Shown: positions 54,505 to 64,000 of the stretch, piece after piece
Layout of the letters: each line of letters starts with the position of its first letter
Position numbering within the stretch: position 1 is the stretch's first letter
Source: Hemicordylus capensis
Taxonomy: Eukaryota; Chordata; Lepidosauria; Squamata; Cordylidae
Reading direction: 5' to 3'
DNA: 64,000 nucleotides
Assembly (NCBI RefSeq): GCF_027244095.1
Contig: NC_069659.1
Coordinates: forward strand, 30,598,501 to 30,662,500
Notes under the pieces: generated by a model
The model's database searches: none
The model's input: only the letters and a program-made list of their open reading frames with translations
Told to the model about the DNA's origin: nothing
Program-made: the position numbers and the translations under genes

Positions 54505-55730
54505 GTGGGCTCACAGAATCATAGCATTGGAGGGTAACTTGCAGGCCATCTAGTCCACCCCAGTCCACTCCGTGCAAGAAATCCAGAGCTAGAGCATCTC
54601 AACTGATAGCTCTCCAGCCTTTCCTTGAAGATGACCAGTGAGGGACAACCAACTACTGCCCAGGTAACTGCTTCCATTGTCAAACTGCTCTTGCTTGGAA
54701 GTTTCTTCCAAGATTCAACCAAACACTACCGTCCTGCAACTTAAGCCCATTAGATCCAATTCTGCCTTCTTGGGCAGCAGGGAACAAGCCCTCTTAGGTT
54801 TTACAGGCTTTCAGATATATGAAAAATGCTATTATGTCCATTCCCCCACATTGCCTTAGTCTAGGGGTGTGCACAAAATGGGAAAAACTGGTGGAACTGG
54901 ACTTGAACTGAACCGGGTCTGGCTCAGTTCTGCACATACTGGATCTGGGCCAGTTTGGCTCTAGTCCAAACTGGTTCAGGCCTGGCTCAGGGGTGGGACA
55001 AAAAAAAATCTTGGGACGGAAAATGGCAGACTTACCATCACTATTAGACTCTGGGGTGCTGTCACAGCTGTAGGGGGATCTCTGGAGTCCCTCTCCCCTC
55101 ACTGGCCTTCCCCCCATCATTTTTGTCCCGTTACAGGCCATTTTTGGCTCATTACAGGCCTCTCTTGAGTAGCAGCACCCATTTTGAAAGCCATCGCAAA
55201 TGCCCAATGGCCATCTGCATGGCCTGGATCATGACCTGGCCATGAAGATGGCCATTGGGCATGCATGGCAGACTCAAAATTGGCCACCACTACCACAGAA
55301 ATGCCCATAGTGGGCCCAAAACAGCCCCAAACTGGCCCCAAATGGCCCATAACTGGCCAAAAAAGACCAGGGGAGGATGGGGGAGAGGGGGACATCAGGA
55401 GACCCCACACACACACACATGACCGCAACAGCATCCCCCCGAGCCTGGTAATCACAGTAATTCCACCATTTGAAAAAAACAAAACTGACCCTGGTCAGCA
55501 TCAGCAGGTTTGGCTCAGCTTCTCGATGAACTGGGCCTGTTCCGGCTTGAGGCCAAACCCTCAATCTGGGCCACTTCAAGAGCAAGCCAGCTCTACCTCA
55601 AGCCAGCTTGCACAGCCCTAGCTTAGTCTTCTCGTCTTGTTCACCATTGTGGGAACTGAGCCAAACATGCTCATTTCCTTCAACCTTTACTCGTCGAGTT
55701 TCTTTTCTGGCTCCTGGACATTTTCATTGC
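54505..55730 (-). mobile_element. CR1 LINE of a different subfamily, split by a hAT element
   Basis: CACAGAATCATAGCATTGGA and GGCCATCTAGTCCACCCC are the hallmark CR1 3' region seen in reverse orientation in birds and reptiles. It continues after the 54862-55620 insertion with CTTCTCGTCTTGTTCACC, CATGCTCATTTCCTTCAACC and GTCGAGTTTCTTTTCTGGCT. Non-coding remains only. Confidence 0.78.
54862..55620. mobile_element. hAT-like foldback family 1, 759 bp, in CR1
   Basis: Starts TAGGGGTGTGCACAAAATGG and ends CTTGCACAGCCCTA. Flanks CCTTAGTC and GCTTAGTC match at seven of eight, and the CR1 reads on across the gap. Arms mirror around 55235 (GGCCATCTGCATGGCC, GGCCATTGGGCATG). No transposase. Confidence 0.9.
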
Positions 55731-56033
55731 CCTGGTCATGTGACAACTGTGGCTACGAGCAGCTGGCAGACTGGAGTGGGGGAGGGGGATCCCAATAATG
55801 AACTGCACACTTGCGCAGCACATTATCGGAGCACCAGGGGCGGCATGTCCCAGTACCCCGACCCTCGGAGCTACTGCCAGGAATTGCCCATCTGCAGGGA
55901 AGGTACATTTAAGCCACCTTCCCCACAGTCCACTCTGGAGCCCTTCTCTCCAGTCATGAGAAGAGGCTCTTAAAGTCTAGTTCCTAAATACCTCAGCCCA
56001 GGGAGTTCAATCGATATTACTATGCCAGCAGAT
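55731..56033. other. Left remnant of an outer LINE-U plus unrecognised sequence
   Basis: The last ~60 bases belong with 57739-57905 as the host LINE-U copy into which a second LINE-U inserted. The rest has TCATGAGAAGAGGCTCTT, reminiscent of family 4 MITE ends. Confidence 0.5.
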
Positions 56034-57720
56034 ACTGCTCTATGCCGACGATGCAATTATATTATCTACAACACTAGTCAGCATGCAAAAAGCTTTGAGA
56101 ATACTCATGCAATTTTGTGAGAATGAGTCTCTTATCATTAATATCCAGAAGTGTAAACTCATGGTATTTGGTAAGAGACTGAAAAACCATACATGGGTAA
56201 TAACTGGCATCAGAGTTCAAGAGATTAAAACTTATAAATATTGTGGGATTGTTTTTCACTCTGGAGGGTCGTGGATTATGAGTATGTGGCAGCAAGTGAC
56301 CAAAGGAGTGCAACTGCAGTTTCAAAAAAATTCTATACTAAATGTGGATATTATATTCCAGCAGCCCTCAAGGTGCTCCAGGCAAAAATATTAGCCCAAA
56401 TGTTAAACGGGATTCAGATCTTCCCTACAGCTAACTTTTCTATATTGGAAGCTGTTCAGGCAGGCTTCCTTCGGGCTATTTTTCATCTTCCTAAATGTGT
56501 TTCCAATGCCGCATTACACCTTGAATCTGGAGTGATTAGAGCTGAAGCCCAGGAGTGGTGATATCTGATTAATTTTGGGCTTAAACACCACACCTGCCCC
56601 TTCGGCATTGTGCCATTAGTGTTGGAAGATGAATTCCAGTCATCCTGGTGAAAGAACTCACAGGTCATCTTTGGTAAGTATGGGTTCTCATGGCAATATC
56701 TGTCATCTTTAACACCTGATGCTGCTAAAAAGATAGATAGCAAAGAGTGCTAGATATGGAGAAAAAAAGAGAACTAAGTTTGATTACTGCAAAGAACACA
56801 TTAGGCAGGTTTTTTAACTATCCCCAGCCAGCAGGATACTTGATATGCCTGCCCACTTTAAGTCATACATGAGCTTTCTCACAGGCACACGTTAATGTGT
56901 TACCTTCTGCGGTGTTAGAAGGGAGGTTTAAGCGAATTCACTTAAGGAATCGGTTATGCCCTTGTGGCGCTGGAGCTGTTGAGTCGGTAGCGCACAGCCT
57001 TTGACATTGTGCCTTTTATAGGGCTATTCGCCCTATATGGATAGAACCTCTTTTAAAAGACAAACCAGGTTATTCTGATGATTATTATGTTTTTTAATTT
57101 TTAAAGGATCACCACGTGGAGGTTACAGAGAGGACTGCAAGATTTTGTAATGCAACATGTAAAATGAGACGAGATAAACTTAGCTGTGTATGACCTTGCA
57201 ATCTTTGTAACTCAGTTTTATCTAATTTATTCTTTTGATGTTCTCTCTTTTTACTGTATTGTATTATTTTTATTCTTTGAGACTATTCTTAGAATCAGGC
57301 AAAATCGGGCCACTGTGAGCCACTGGATTTGCAGATGAGCCTGGTGGCTTCCAGGTGGTTAACCCATCAGTTAACCCGCCTAACTACCCCTCCCCTTAAA
57401 CTGGGTTTCCAGAGTGAACACTCCACAAACCCGGTTTTCAAAATCGTGAGTAGCCAAGACACAGCTCTGCATCGCGGCTACTCATGAGTAGACCCGCAGC
57501 TGGGAAGCTTAAAAGCAACCTCCCAACTTGGGGTCTCGCGCAGGGCATACTGGAGCTTCCAGGGGACACGTGGCCCCCAATGCTCCCAGCCCCCGCCAGC
57601 TCCGTCACAGAGCTGGCCCACTCTCCTCACAAACCCCATAGAGGATCTTCTCACTGATTGTGAGAAGAGCCTCCTTGTTTTCTTGGTCATGGACCATAAT
57701 AATAAATTTGATTTGATTTG
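56034..57720 (+). mobile_element. LINE-U copy inserted in another LINE-U, with an 18-bp target duplication
   Basis: Flanked by ATTACTATGCCAGCAGAT (56016-56033, 57721-57738). It starts right at the RT catalytic box: LLYADDAIILSTTL, then LIINIQKCKLMVFGK, YKYCGIVFHSGGSW, AALKVLQAKILAQMLNGIQI and VQAGFLRAIFHLPKCVSN. The C-terminal CPCGAGAVESVAHSL lies at about 56955-57005. Several stops and shifts break it (ORFs 56083-56394, 56241-56561). It ends GGTCATGGACCATAATAATA and TTTGATTTGATTTGATT. A MITE splits its 3' UTR at 57287-57683. Confidence 0.85.
57287..57683 (+). mobile_element. MITE family 4 in a LINE-U 3' UTR
   Basis: Left end GACTATTCTTAGAATCAGGC, right end CACTGATTGTGAGAAGAGCC. Contains GTTAACCCGCC, CTCATGAGTAGACCCGCAGC and AGAGCTGGCCCACTCTCC. 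Target duplication unclear. Confidence 0.75.
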
Positions 57721-57738
57721 ATTACTATGCCAGCAGAT

Positions 57739-57905
57739 TACCTCACTCAACTTATAGTCCCTACCCATTGACAGGCCAGGTGTAATGCCCTCCCCTCCAC
57801 AGTCTTAGAGGGCAGAATTCTATTCTCAGAACATACCTACCCCTGTGTTTCAGGAGCAGTTGAGAAAGTGGGGCATGTCCTCTTGTGTTGTATTTTTTAT
57901 TGTGA
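57739..57905 (+). mobile_element. LINE-U fragment (outer copy, C-terminal region)
   Basis: RCNALPSTVLEGR, then CVSGAVEKVGHVLLCCIFY resembles the C-terminal Cys/His motif of the inner copy. Confidence 0.7.
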
Positions 57906-58920
57906 TCTGCATAACTCCTTTTTTAATTATTATTTTTTAATTTATATACCACCCGAAACTTCCATCTCTGTGCTGTTTACAACATAAAACAGATTAAAAA
58001 TTTTAAAAAATGAAACAATTTAAAATCACAGTCCAATTTAAAAGCTTTAGTGGAAAAAAATAAGTCTTGAGACACTTTTTAAAAATTGTCAGAGATGCAG
58101 AGGCTCTTACTGCAGAAAGTGCATTCCAGAGCTTCAGGGCAGCAACAGTGAAGTCCCATCCCTGCGCAGCCACCATAGGAGTGGCTGGCAACTGCAGATT
58201 TTCTCTCCAGATAATCTAAATAGGCAATGGGGCTTATAATGAAGATTTCTCTTAAACACCCAGGGCCTAAGCTGTTTAGGGCGACATAGTTTACAACCAG
58301 CACCACATATTTTGCATGGAAACTTATTGGTAGCCCTAACACCAACCTGGCTGCTGCATTCTTTATTAATTGCAGTTTCCAAACTATGTACAAAGGCTGC
58401 CCCTACATAGAGTGCATTGCAGTACTCAAAGGTTACCCACATATGTACCACTGTTCTGAGGTCATTTCTCTCAAGAAACTGAAACAACTGGCATATCAGA
58501 TAAAGCTGATAGAAAGCACCTGTGGCCACTACCTCAACCTGGGACACCAGGGAGAGGTTTAGATCCAGAAGCATCCCCAGCCTGCAGACCTGTTCCTACT
58601 GGTGAAGTGTGACCCCCATCCAGAACCAGCAGATCAAAATTGACTCCCGAGTTCCAACCCTGCAGAATAAGTACCTCTGTCTTATCTGGATTCTTTCTCA
58701 GTTTGTTATCCTTCATCCAGCCTATCATTGCCTCCAGGCAGACATTTAGGGAGGCTATGCTTTCTCCTGATGATGTGGACATGGAGAGAAAGATTTGGGT
58801 GTCATCAGCATATTGATAACACCCTGTACCAAATTTCCTGATATTCTCTTACAGCAGATTCTTGTACATGTTAACGAGCACTGGAGACAATATAGAGCCC
58901 TGCGAGATACCATGTTAAGT
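57906..58920 (-). mobile_element. L2 LINE, 5'-truncated
   Basis: Reverse-strand pieces 58782-58534, 58574-58134 and 58393-58079 encode [34 protein letters not shown] and the YVALNSLGPGCLRE region, in shifting frames. The 3' end near 57930 has TATACCACCCGAAACTTCCA (reverse of the L2 tail). Confidence 0.87.
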
Positions 58921-59129
58921 ATCACACTCTTGCAGATCTTTGTTGGTTAGTTCATAAAATAAGGCCCTTGTTCAACTTACCATGCCCGTCCTATCCTCAT
59001 TGGGATCGGCAGGGGTGTCAGGGGATTCCTATTGTGGTAATTGATATCTGATCTCCCCTACACAGTAGCAATGCACACAGAGGCAAGCAAGTCAGAGAAA
59101 AAACAATACACACAGCTCTTCATTCAACT
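58921..59129. other. Region downstream of VMO1-B
   Basis: Unrecognised; the VMO1-B cleavage site should be near 59110. Confidence 0.4.
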
Positions 59130-59135
59130 TTTAAT
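59130..59135 (-). promoter_or_regulatory. Probable polyadenylation signal of VMO1-B (ATTAAA)
   Basis: ATTAAA lies about 75 bases after the stop, followed by AGCTGTGTGTATTGTTTTTT, a GT/T-rich downstream element. Same hexamer and spacing as VMO1-A. Confidence 0.68.
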
Positions 59136-59209
59136 TGTGTTTGTTTCATCTTAACAAAACCACTCGAGCACAGGCACGCTGTTTTATAAGTAGGGAGAGC
59201 TCTTGTGGT

Positions 59210-59507
59210 TCAGGAACAACAGAAAAATCTTACATCATTAAGTGCTGTGTCATCACCACTACCTTGATCGTCCTGTACCTTTGTCTGAAGTCCACATATG
59301 GCACTAGAGCGGCAGCGATCACTCCATGGGCCAAGAACACCCCATTTATGTGAGTTGCCTGTCAGAACTTGTCCACCTTGACAGGTGAACCAGACATTGA
59401 CAGCTGCTTTATTATCATGAGTAATCCCTCGGTGTTTGTCCACTCTCAGAGTGAAGGAGATTAAGTAGCCTTTGGGACAAAACTTAGACTCTGTCCAGTT
59501 TCCCCAC
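59210..59507 (-). CDS. VMO1: VMO1-B exon 3
   Basis: 298 bases after CTTCTTTGGCAG, encoding 98 residues from WGNWTESKFCPKG to DVRFFCCS and TGA. It carries repeats two and three and six of eight cysteines. Confidence 0.94.
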
Positions 59508-62500
59508 CTGCCAAAGAAGACAATGATTATAATATTCTGAGAAATATATGAATTATATTAAACAATATACATACTGTACAAATAACATCCCACATGTTTT
59601 AAATGGTATTATCAGTAAGAGTGCATGGGTATTGCAGTTTTGAACTGTTTTTGCCATTTTGGTTTGAATTTGAACCAAATTTGAATCAACCTGGCTGGGT
59701 CTGGTTCCCTGTCCGGCCGAACTGGATCCGGTCCAGTTTGAACACTGAACAAGGCTAGATTGTTTTGTGGGCCAGTTTGGGTATGTACCTGTAAAGGGCA
59801 ATCCCTAGCCTAAGGATGGGTGGGGGGAAGGCGGGCAGAATAAAAAGTAGATGCAGACCTGTGAGCTATGGTATTGACAGCCACTGTCTGTCTATTATGC
59901 AACTCTGCCTGTGTAACAAGTTGCACAAGTGCACTTTTACACAAGTGCACACACTTTCTGTTAAAAGTCAGGCAGAAGATTGAACAGTGTTTCCAAAGAC
60001 AGTGTCCAACCTCGGGGGGCAGGGGGGCAGTTAACAAACAGGATAAAATGGAGAGAGAACTTTCCCATTCTTAATCCTCCGTTTCTAAAAACAGAAGTGC
60101 TTACATGAGCCTCTGGAGGTGGAGTAAGGAAGGCAGCTCCCCTCTACATTGAGCCAATTCCATTGAATTCAATGGGGCTTACTTCCAGGTGTGGGTATAA
60201 GATTGCAGATTTGCCCCCACCCCCAGGAAAGGTCTTGGGGCCACCCATGCACAAACTCTGAAAAGTGAAGGTTATACCTTCAACGGTTATGCCCATTAGC
60301 CACATATCGCTCTATCGTCCCTTTACCCATTGATTTCATAGTACACGGTAAGATGGTTCTCAGAAGCAGAGATTCCTGGGTAAGAGAAGTTTAATCCAGG
60401 AATCTCTGGTCATCTAGGACAGGGGATCCCTAACTGTGGAACTCCAGATGTTGCTGGACCACAACTCTCATCATTCCCAGCCACTATAAATTGTACCTGG
60501 AGATGATGGGAGTTGTAGTCCAGCACCATCTGGAGTACCACAGATTGGGAGCCCCGGTCTGGGACATCAGGAGTCCTCCACCTTGTTAGTGCAGGGCGCT
60601 ACTGCTCTTATGAGATCTCTCAGGAGCATGACAGGTCAGTTCCTACCACATTCATACACACCCACGACATATCTATTGGTCTTCGTGGTGCTTCAGAAAA
60701 CCTAGTTGCTCACCTAAGGAGTTAGCAATAAACTGAGAGATATAGATGTCAGGTTCCTCTTCCAGGTTCTTAATCTCATGCCAAAGATGGGTTACTATCA
60801 CACCAGACCCTCCCTCCTGGAATATGCCCTCATCTCCATAAAAGCCTGGCTCCCTTGAGTTCTCTACATTACACTTGGAGTTTCTCAGTCTCTCTTGGTC
60901 CCTTTCCCCCTCAAAATTGGGATCCTGTAAGCTATTGACAATGTTGCCACATTAGGAACAGGAAGGAAAGGATCAGAAACATTGCTGCCATCCAGGATCT
61001 TAGACAGATCAGGGACAGTCCAGGAGTGCACATTATGAGAACATCGCACAAATACCTCCATGCCTTTTATAGATCAGTGGATCCAAATTCCTACAATAGC
61101 AGTACATTCTATAGGTATTTTGGAAGCCACTCGACCACAACCCCAGATAGCCTAGAAGCCCACGATAAAAACAACCCCTATAAAAAGCCTTTCAACTCCT
61201 GTCCAGCGGAATGGCAGTAGAACAATGACACTCTGCCTGTGTAAGTATTGAAATTTGGACAAGTGCACACATCTCCGTTAAAAGGCAGGCAGAACATTCC
61301 ACAGGATGTCAGCCAGAGAGAGCTCAGAAGGATTCAGACAGATTCTGTCTAGGTCAATCCAGCAACAGTGAAAGAAACCCAGCTCCTTCCACAGTTCAAG
61401 CAGGACAGCCAAAAAGGAAAAGGAAACAAAAGATCCCTCACGGTCCAGTTTTTGACTCAATGACTATGCCATCAGTGCAGTAGAGCCAAATGCCATTCAG
61501 AGCTGTATCATCATACCATATACCCTGGTATGCCTGTACCTGGTGGTGAAGAGAAGGAGTGATGATAACACTGATGCTGCACTCTACGGCTGCCCGCATT
61601 TTGTAAAATTACAGCACAATGTTTTCAGTGGGAATTAGCCATTCACATTGGCTCCCTCCCTGCTGGAATTGGACAGCATCTTATTGGTCCAGTCAGATCA
61701 ATGATGAGAAGCTTCAGCACTAGTCATTGACTACTAGTTGTGCAGAACCACTGCTAGCCAAGCTTGGGGACTGGCATTCACATCCACCTCAGCCAACAGC
61801 AAGCCATAGGAGATATTCAGTCTTGTTATTGGCAGACCTAGATAACCCCAACCTTGCAGACCTCAACCGGCTTTGTATTTTGCAGGAGATGTTCTTCATC
61901 TTCCAGCAATGAAGTTCCCAACCTGATTCAAGTTATTCCTACACTAACAGGTTCATCTGAAATTATTATTTGTCTGTCTGTCTGTCTGTTTGTTTGTTTG
62001 ATTGATTGATTGATTGATTTCTATACCACCCTTGCAAAGATGGCTCAGGGCAGTTTACACAGACAAATAACAAATAAATTTAGGGATCCCTGTCCCTAAA
62101 GGGCTCACAGTCTAAAAAGAAACATAAGATAGACACTAGCAACATTCACTGGAGGTACTGTGCTGGGGGTAGATAGGGCCAGTTTCTCTACCTCTACTAA
62201 ATAATGAGAATCACCACGTAAAAAGTTGCCTCTTTGCCAAGTTAGCAGGGTTAGGGTCCTTTTCTTGTTCTTTGCTCATGGAGGCAGAGTTTGGTCTCCC
62301 CGATTTAATGTGCTGCTGACTTAGATGGATATTCTACAATATTTCTAACTTCACCCAATGCGCAGCCTGTATTTTCGTGTAAAGAAGCCAAATCCTACAA
62401 AGGCATGATGAATTATCAGTGACTCTCCCTAAAAAGGAAACCAGAATCCAAGGAACACGGCAAACCCTTAAGACTTCTTAATGCTCCAGGAAGTGATTCA

Positions 62501-63464
62501 ACTATGGTAATGCAACACTATCAACTTCCTCCATACTTGTGCTGACATCTGCTTTCCTGTCCTCATCAAAACGGATCCCACCACCATCATCATTTTCTTG
62601 CCTTCTCCCATTCCTTTGAATGATTCCTTTATGTACTACTGTTTCTTCACCTTTGCCTTTTGGGGTTCTAAAGCAATTGTCTGAGGAACGTTCAAAAGAA
62701 AGGATGGAAGCAGTGACATAACCTTCATTGGACAATGGGGCAGGAGGACAAATGTCCCTGGGCTGCTGGGGTGGGAGGGCAGTTGCCATGGTGCCCCCTC
62801 CCCTGGGGCACCACCTTGCCAGTTGCTAAACAAAACACTCACCGGCTGGGAGCAAGAGGAACAGCCCTTTCCCCACTCCTTTCCATCTGGCAAGTGAAGG
62901 GCCATTCAGCCCCTCTCCAAGGTGCTGGCCACTCCCCATGCATCAGCATCCCATGCATCAACTCGTTTTTTCCTTCCTTTCTCTTCCTCACTCAGAGGAA
63001 AGGAGCAAAAGAAAGGCAGCACCCAGCTGTCATTGACACACCTGCTGGGATGGAGGGGGGAGGAGCTGCAGGATCACTTCCAGATGCTGGCCACGCCCCC
63101 TGGTTCTTATGACAGATGCAAGGGATGTGGCCAGTGTGCACGCACAGTGGTGGTGGAGGGGAGAGCTGTAGTCTGTCCCCCGGCTGCCATTGGGCTCCCT
63201 CCACCCCTGGATGGGGGAAATTGTTGATTGAGGCAGCTCCCCAGCATCAAGGTATCTCAATGGAGGGAGGTCCAAAATTAGGGAAACTCTTACCTTGAGT
63301 GCAAATCCACGAGCATAACCTTTAGGGCACAATTCAATTGCACCCCAGACTCCGTATGGTCCTCCATTTTTCACTTTTATCATGGTCTTATAATTCCGGG
63401 CTGCTGTAGCCCACAGGCAGCAGGAGAGCATCAAGGAGAACAAAATGCTGACAGCGAGAGCCAT
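59210..63464 (-). CDS. VMO1: VMO1-B: vitelline membrane outer layer protein 1-like, three exons, 188 aa
   Basis: A secreted VMO1-family protein. Join: 63294-63464, 61442-61539, 59210-59507 (minus). Splice sites AAG|GTAAG, CAG|GTAC, ACC|GTGAG and CAG|GTGG; phases 0 and 2, as in VMO1-A. Signal peptide: MALAVSILFSLMLSCCLWAT. The three repeats show as DDTALNGIWLYC, AAVNVWFTC and [14 protein letters not shown]. Mature cysteines are at about 46, 78, 100, 132, 155, 161, 186 and 187, eight as expected. The C-terminal ICGLQTKVQ closely resembles mammalian VMO1. It is roughly half identical to VMO1-A in exon 3 by eye. The second repeat has HDNKAAVN in place of the usual DDTAANN. Introns are short (about 1.9 and 1.75 kb). 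Function as a membrane-associated egg-coat or mucosal protein is inferred from the family. Confidence 0.92.
59640..59815. mobile_element. hAT-like family 1 remnant in VMO1-B intron 2
   Basis: GGTTTGAATTTGAACC, GAACTGGATCCGGTCCAGTT and CCTGTAAAGGGCAATCCCTA resemble the copy at 24164-24819. Both termini are degraded. Confidence 0.55.
60420..60556. mobile_element. Short palindromic hAT MITE (family 3) in VMO1-B intron 2
   Basis: CAGGGGATCCCTAACTGTGG to GATTGGGAGCCCCG. Flanks ATCTAGGA and GTCTGGGA match at six of eight. Arms CTCCAGATGTTGCTGGACCA and its mirror. Confidence 0.87.
60557..61441. other. VMO1-B intron 2, otherwise unannotated
   Basis: 60688-60755 is shared with 48373-48440 near the pseudogene. 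No other element recognised. Confidence 0.45.
61442..61539 (-). CDS. VMO1: VMO1-B exon 2
   Basis: 98 bases from CACCAG|GTACAG to GGACC|GTGAG. Encodes VQAYQGIWYDDTALNGIWLY and on to CTDGIVIESKTG. Phase 0 in, phase 2 out. Confidence 0.93.
61975..62190 (-). mobile_element. L2-type 3' tail in VMO1-B intron 1
   Basis: (TGTC)n and (TGAT)n precede the reverse of the tail: GGCTCAGGGCAGTTTACACA, AAGGGCTCACAGTCTAAAA and GGAGGTACTGTGCTGGGG. Same tail as 49245-49375. Confidence 0.85.
62191..63293. other. VMO1-B intron 1 remainder
   Basis: GC-richer in 62750-63230, with the phrase CCAGATGCTGGCCACGCCCC once and a related GGTGCTGGCCACTCCCC nearby. ORFs have no domain. Confidence 0.35.
63294..63464 (-). 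CDS. VMO1: VMO1-B exon 1 coding part (signal peptide)
   Basis: 57 codons from an ATG in TCTTCCATGG to FALK and the donor GTAAGAG. The same TCTTCCATGG context is used in VMO1-A. A TTTTTTTGCAG acceptor 25 bases upstream (exon start at 63489) suggests an upstream non-coding exon. Confidence 0.92.
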
Positions 63465-63489
63465 GGAAGATGTTCTGCTTTGGGTCTAC

Positions 63490-64000
63490 CTGCAAAAAAA
63501 CTAGAAGAAGAATAACAGGCCTGAGAAGGGACAGTTTGGAAGTTTGGTGTGTGTCCTCCAGACACACTTCCATCAGTTCTGCTTTTTAGAAACGTGCTTA
63601 CATTGGGTTAATGCTATCTATTGTCTATCTGGCTTTTTGGACCATAGTTTGAGTCCTACAAGCAGCTAAAGGTTGCTGGCAATCTGGGTTGGATCCATTT
63701 CGGTGTCCACAGCAAAGCACAGTGGGGTGGGTGGTAGGCACGCAGGGGTTCCTACCACCAACCAAACCCCAAGGCAATCAGACATTCCTCTGATTATTGG
63801 TGAATATTTAGGGGGGGGTCTAGAGGGAGTGTTGTGGGTGGTAGTGCCCAAGGGGGGCAAGGAAGCTGCCAGAATTATTTCAAAGGAATTGGGCAATGGG
63901 CCAGCCCAGCGGCCCCCCACGTGCAGTTATGGGGCTGCTTAAACCTCCATTATTCCCGTTGAAAAAAAACCTTAAAGATGCATAATGTTAAAAAATCACT
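63490..64000. other. Region upstream of VMO1-B exon 1
   Basis: If a non-coding first exon exists, its promoter lies here or beyond the window. No TATA box or repeat was identified with confidence. Confidence 0.35.

Noticed and set aside
62502-62905. Possible extra VMO1-B exon in intron 1
   Set aside because: The ORFs lack VMO1 motifs, and the exon 1 to exon 2 phases already join correctly.

Overview
The window is vertebrate nuclear DNA, most probably from a squamate reptile (a lizard or close relative). The evidence is the repeat fauna: CR1, L2, Bov-B and R4/Dong-type LINEs, a SINE whose tail matches the Bov-B end, a SINE with a 5S-rRNA-like head, a MIR-like SINE, hAT, Tc1/mariner and Tigger-like DNA transposons, a Helitron, and long (TG)n, (CA)n and (GA)n tracts. 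There are no bacterial-style operons, rRNA genes, CRISPR arrays or functional tRNA genes.

The only host genes I can support are a small cluster of VMO1 (vitelline membrane outer layer protein 1) genes, all on the minus strand. VMO1-A has exon 1 at 33075-33233, exon 2 at 20975-21078 and exon 3 at 19677-19971; its first intron is about 12 kb and full of transposons. VMO1-B is compact, with exons at 63294-63464, 61442-61539 and 59210-59507. Both read as open three-exon genes (185 and 188 aa) with signal peptides, eight mature cysteines, identical intron phases (0 and 2) and an ATTAAA polyadenylation signal. Between them, at 44752-45958, lies a decayed third copy: an exon 3 split by two DNA-transposon-like insertions. 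The layout fits a secreted egg-coat or mucosal protein family that grew by tandem duplication and was then stretched by transposons.

Region by region. 1-2.4 kb: simple-sequence-rich DNA, a ~530 bp palindrome and the right end of a hAT-like element. 2.8-6.6 kb: a nearly complete but broken R4/Dong LINE in TAA repeats. 6.6-14.2 kb: L2 copies and SINEs. 15.5-17.4 kb: two foldback hAT elements, one ~1 kb long and very CpG-rich. 19.6-33.2 kb: VMO1-A with CR1, L2, hAT, Helitron and SINE insertions in its introns. 34.7-44.3 kb: dense hAT elements and a multi-level nest (Tigger-like, holding CR1, holding L2 and a hAT dimer). 44.7-49.3 kb: VMO1 pseudogene and a deleted Tc1/mariner element. 49.4-58.9 kb: Bov-B, two copies of an unassigned LINE, SINEs, CR1 and L2. 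59.1-63.5 kb: VMO1-B.

The strongest unexplained pattern is a family of foldback elements with TAGGGATGTGC termini. At least seven insertions have recognisable 8-bp target duplications (three of them perfect), and one is a head-to-tail dimer inside a single pair of duplications. They behave as non-autonomous hAT transposons. I saw no retroviral or other virus-derived element I could support.
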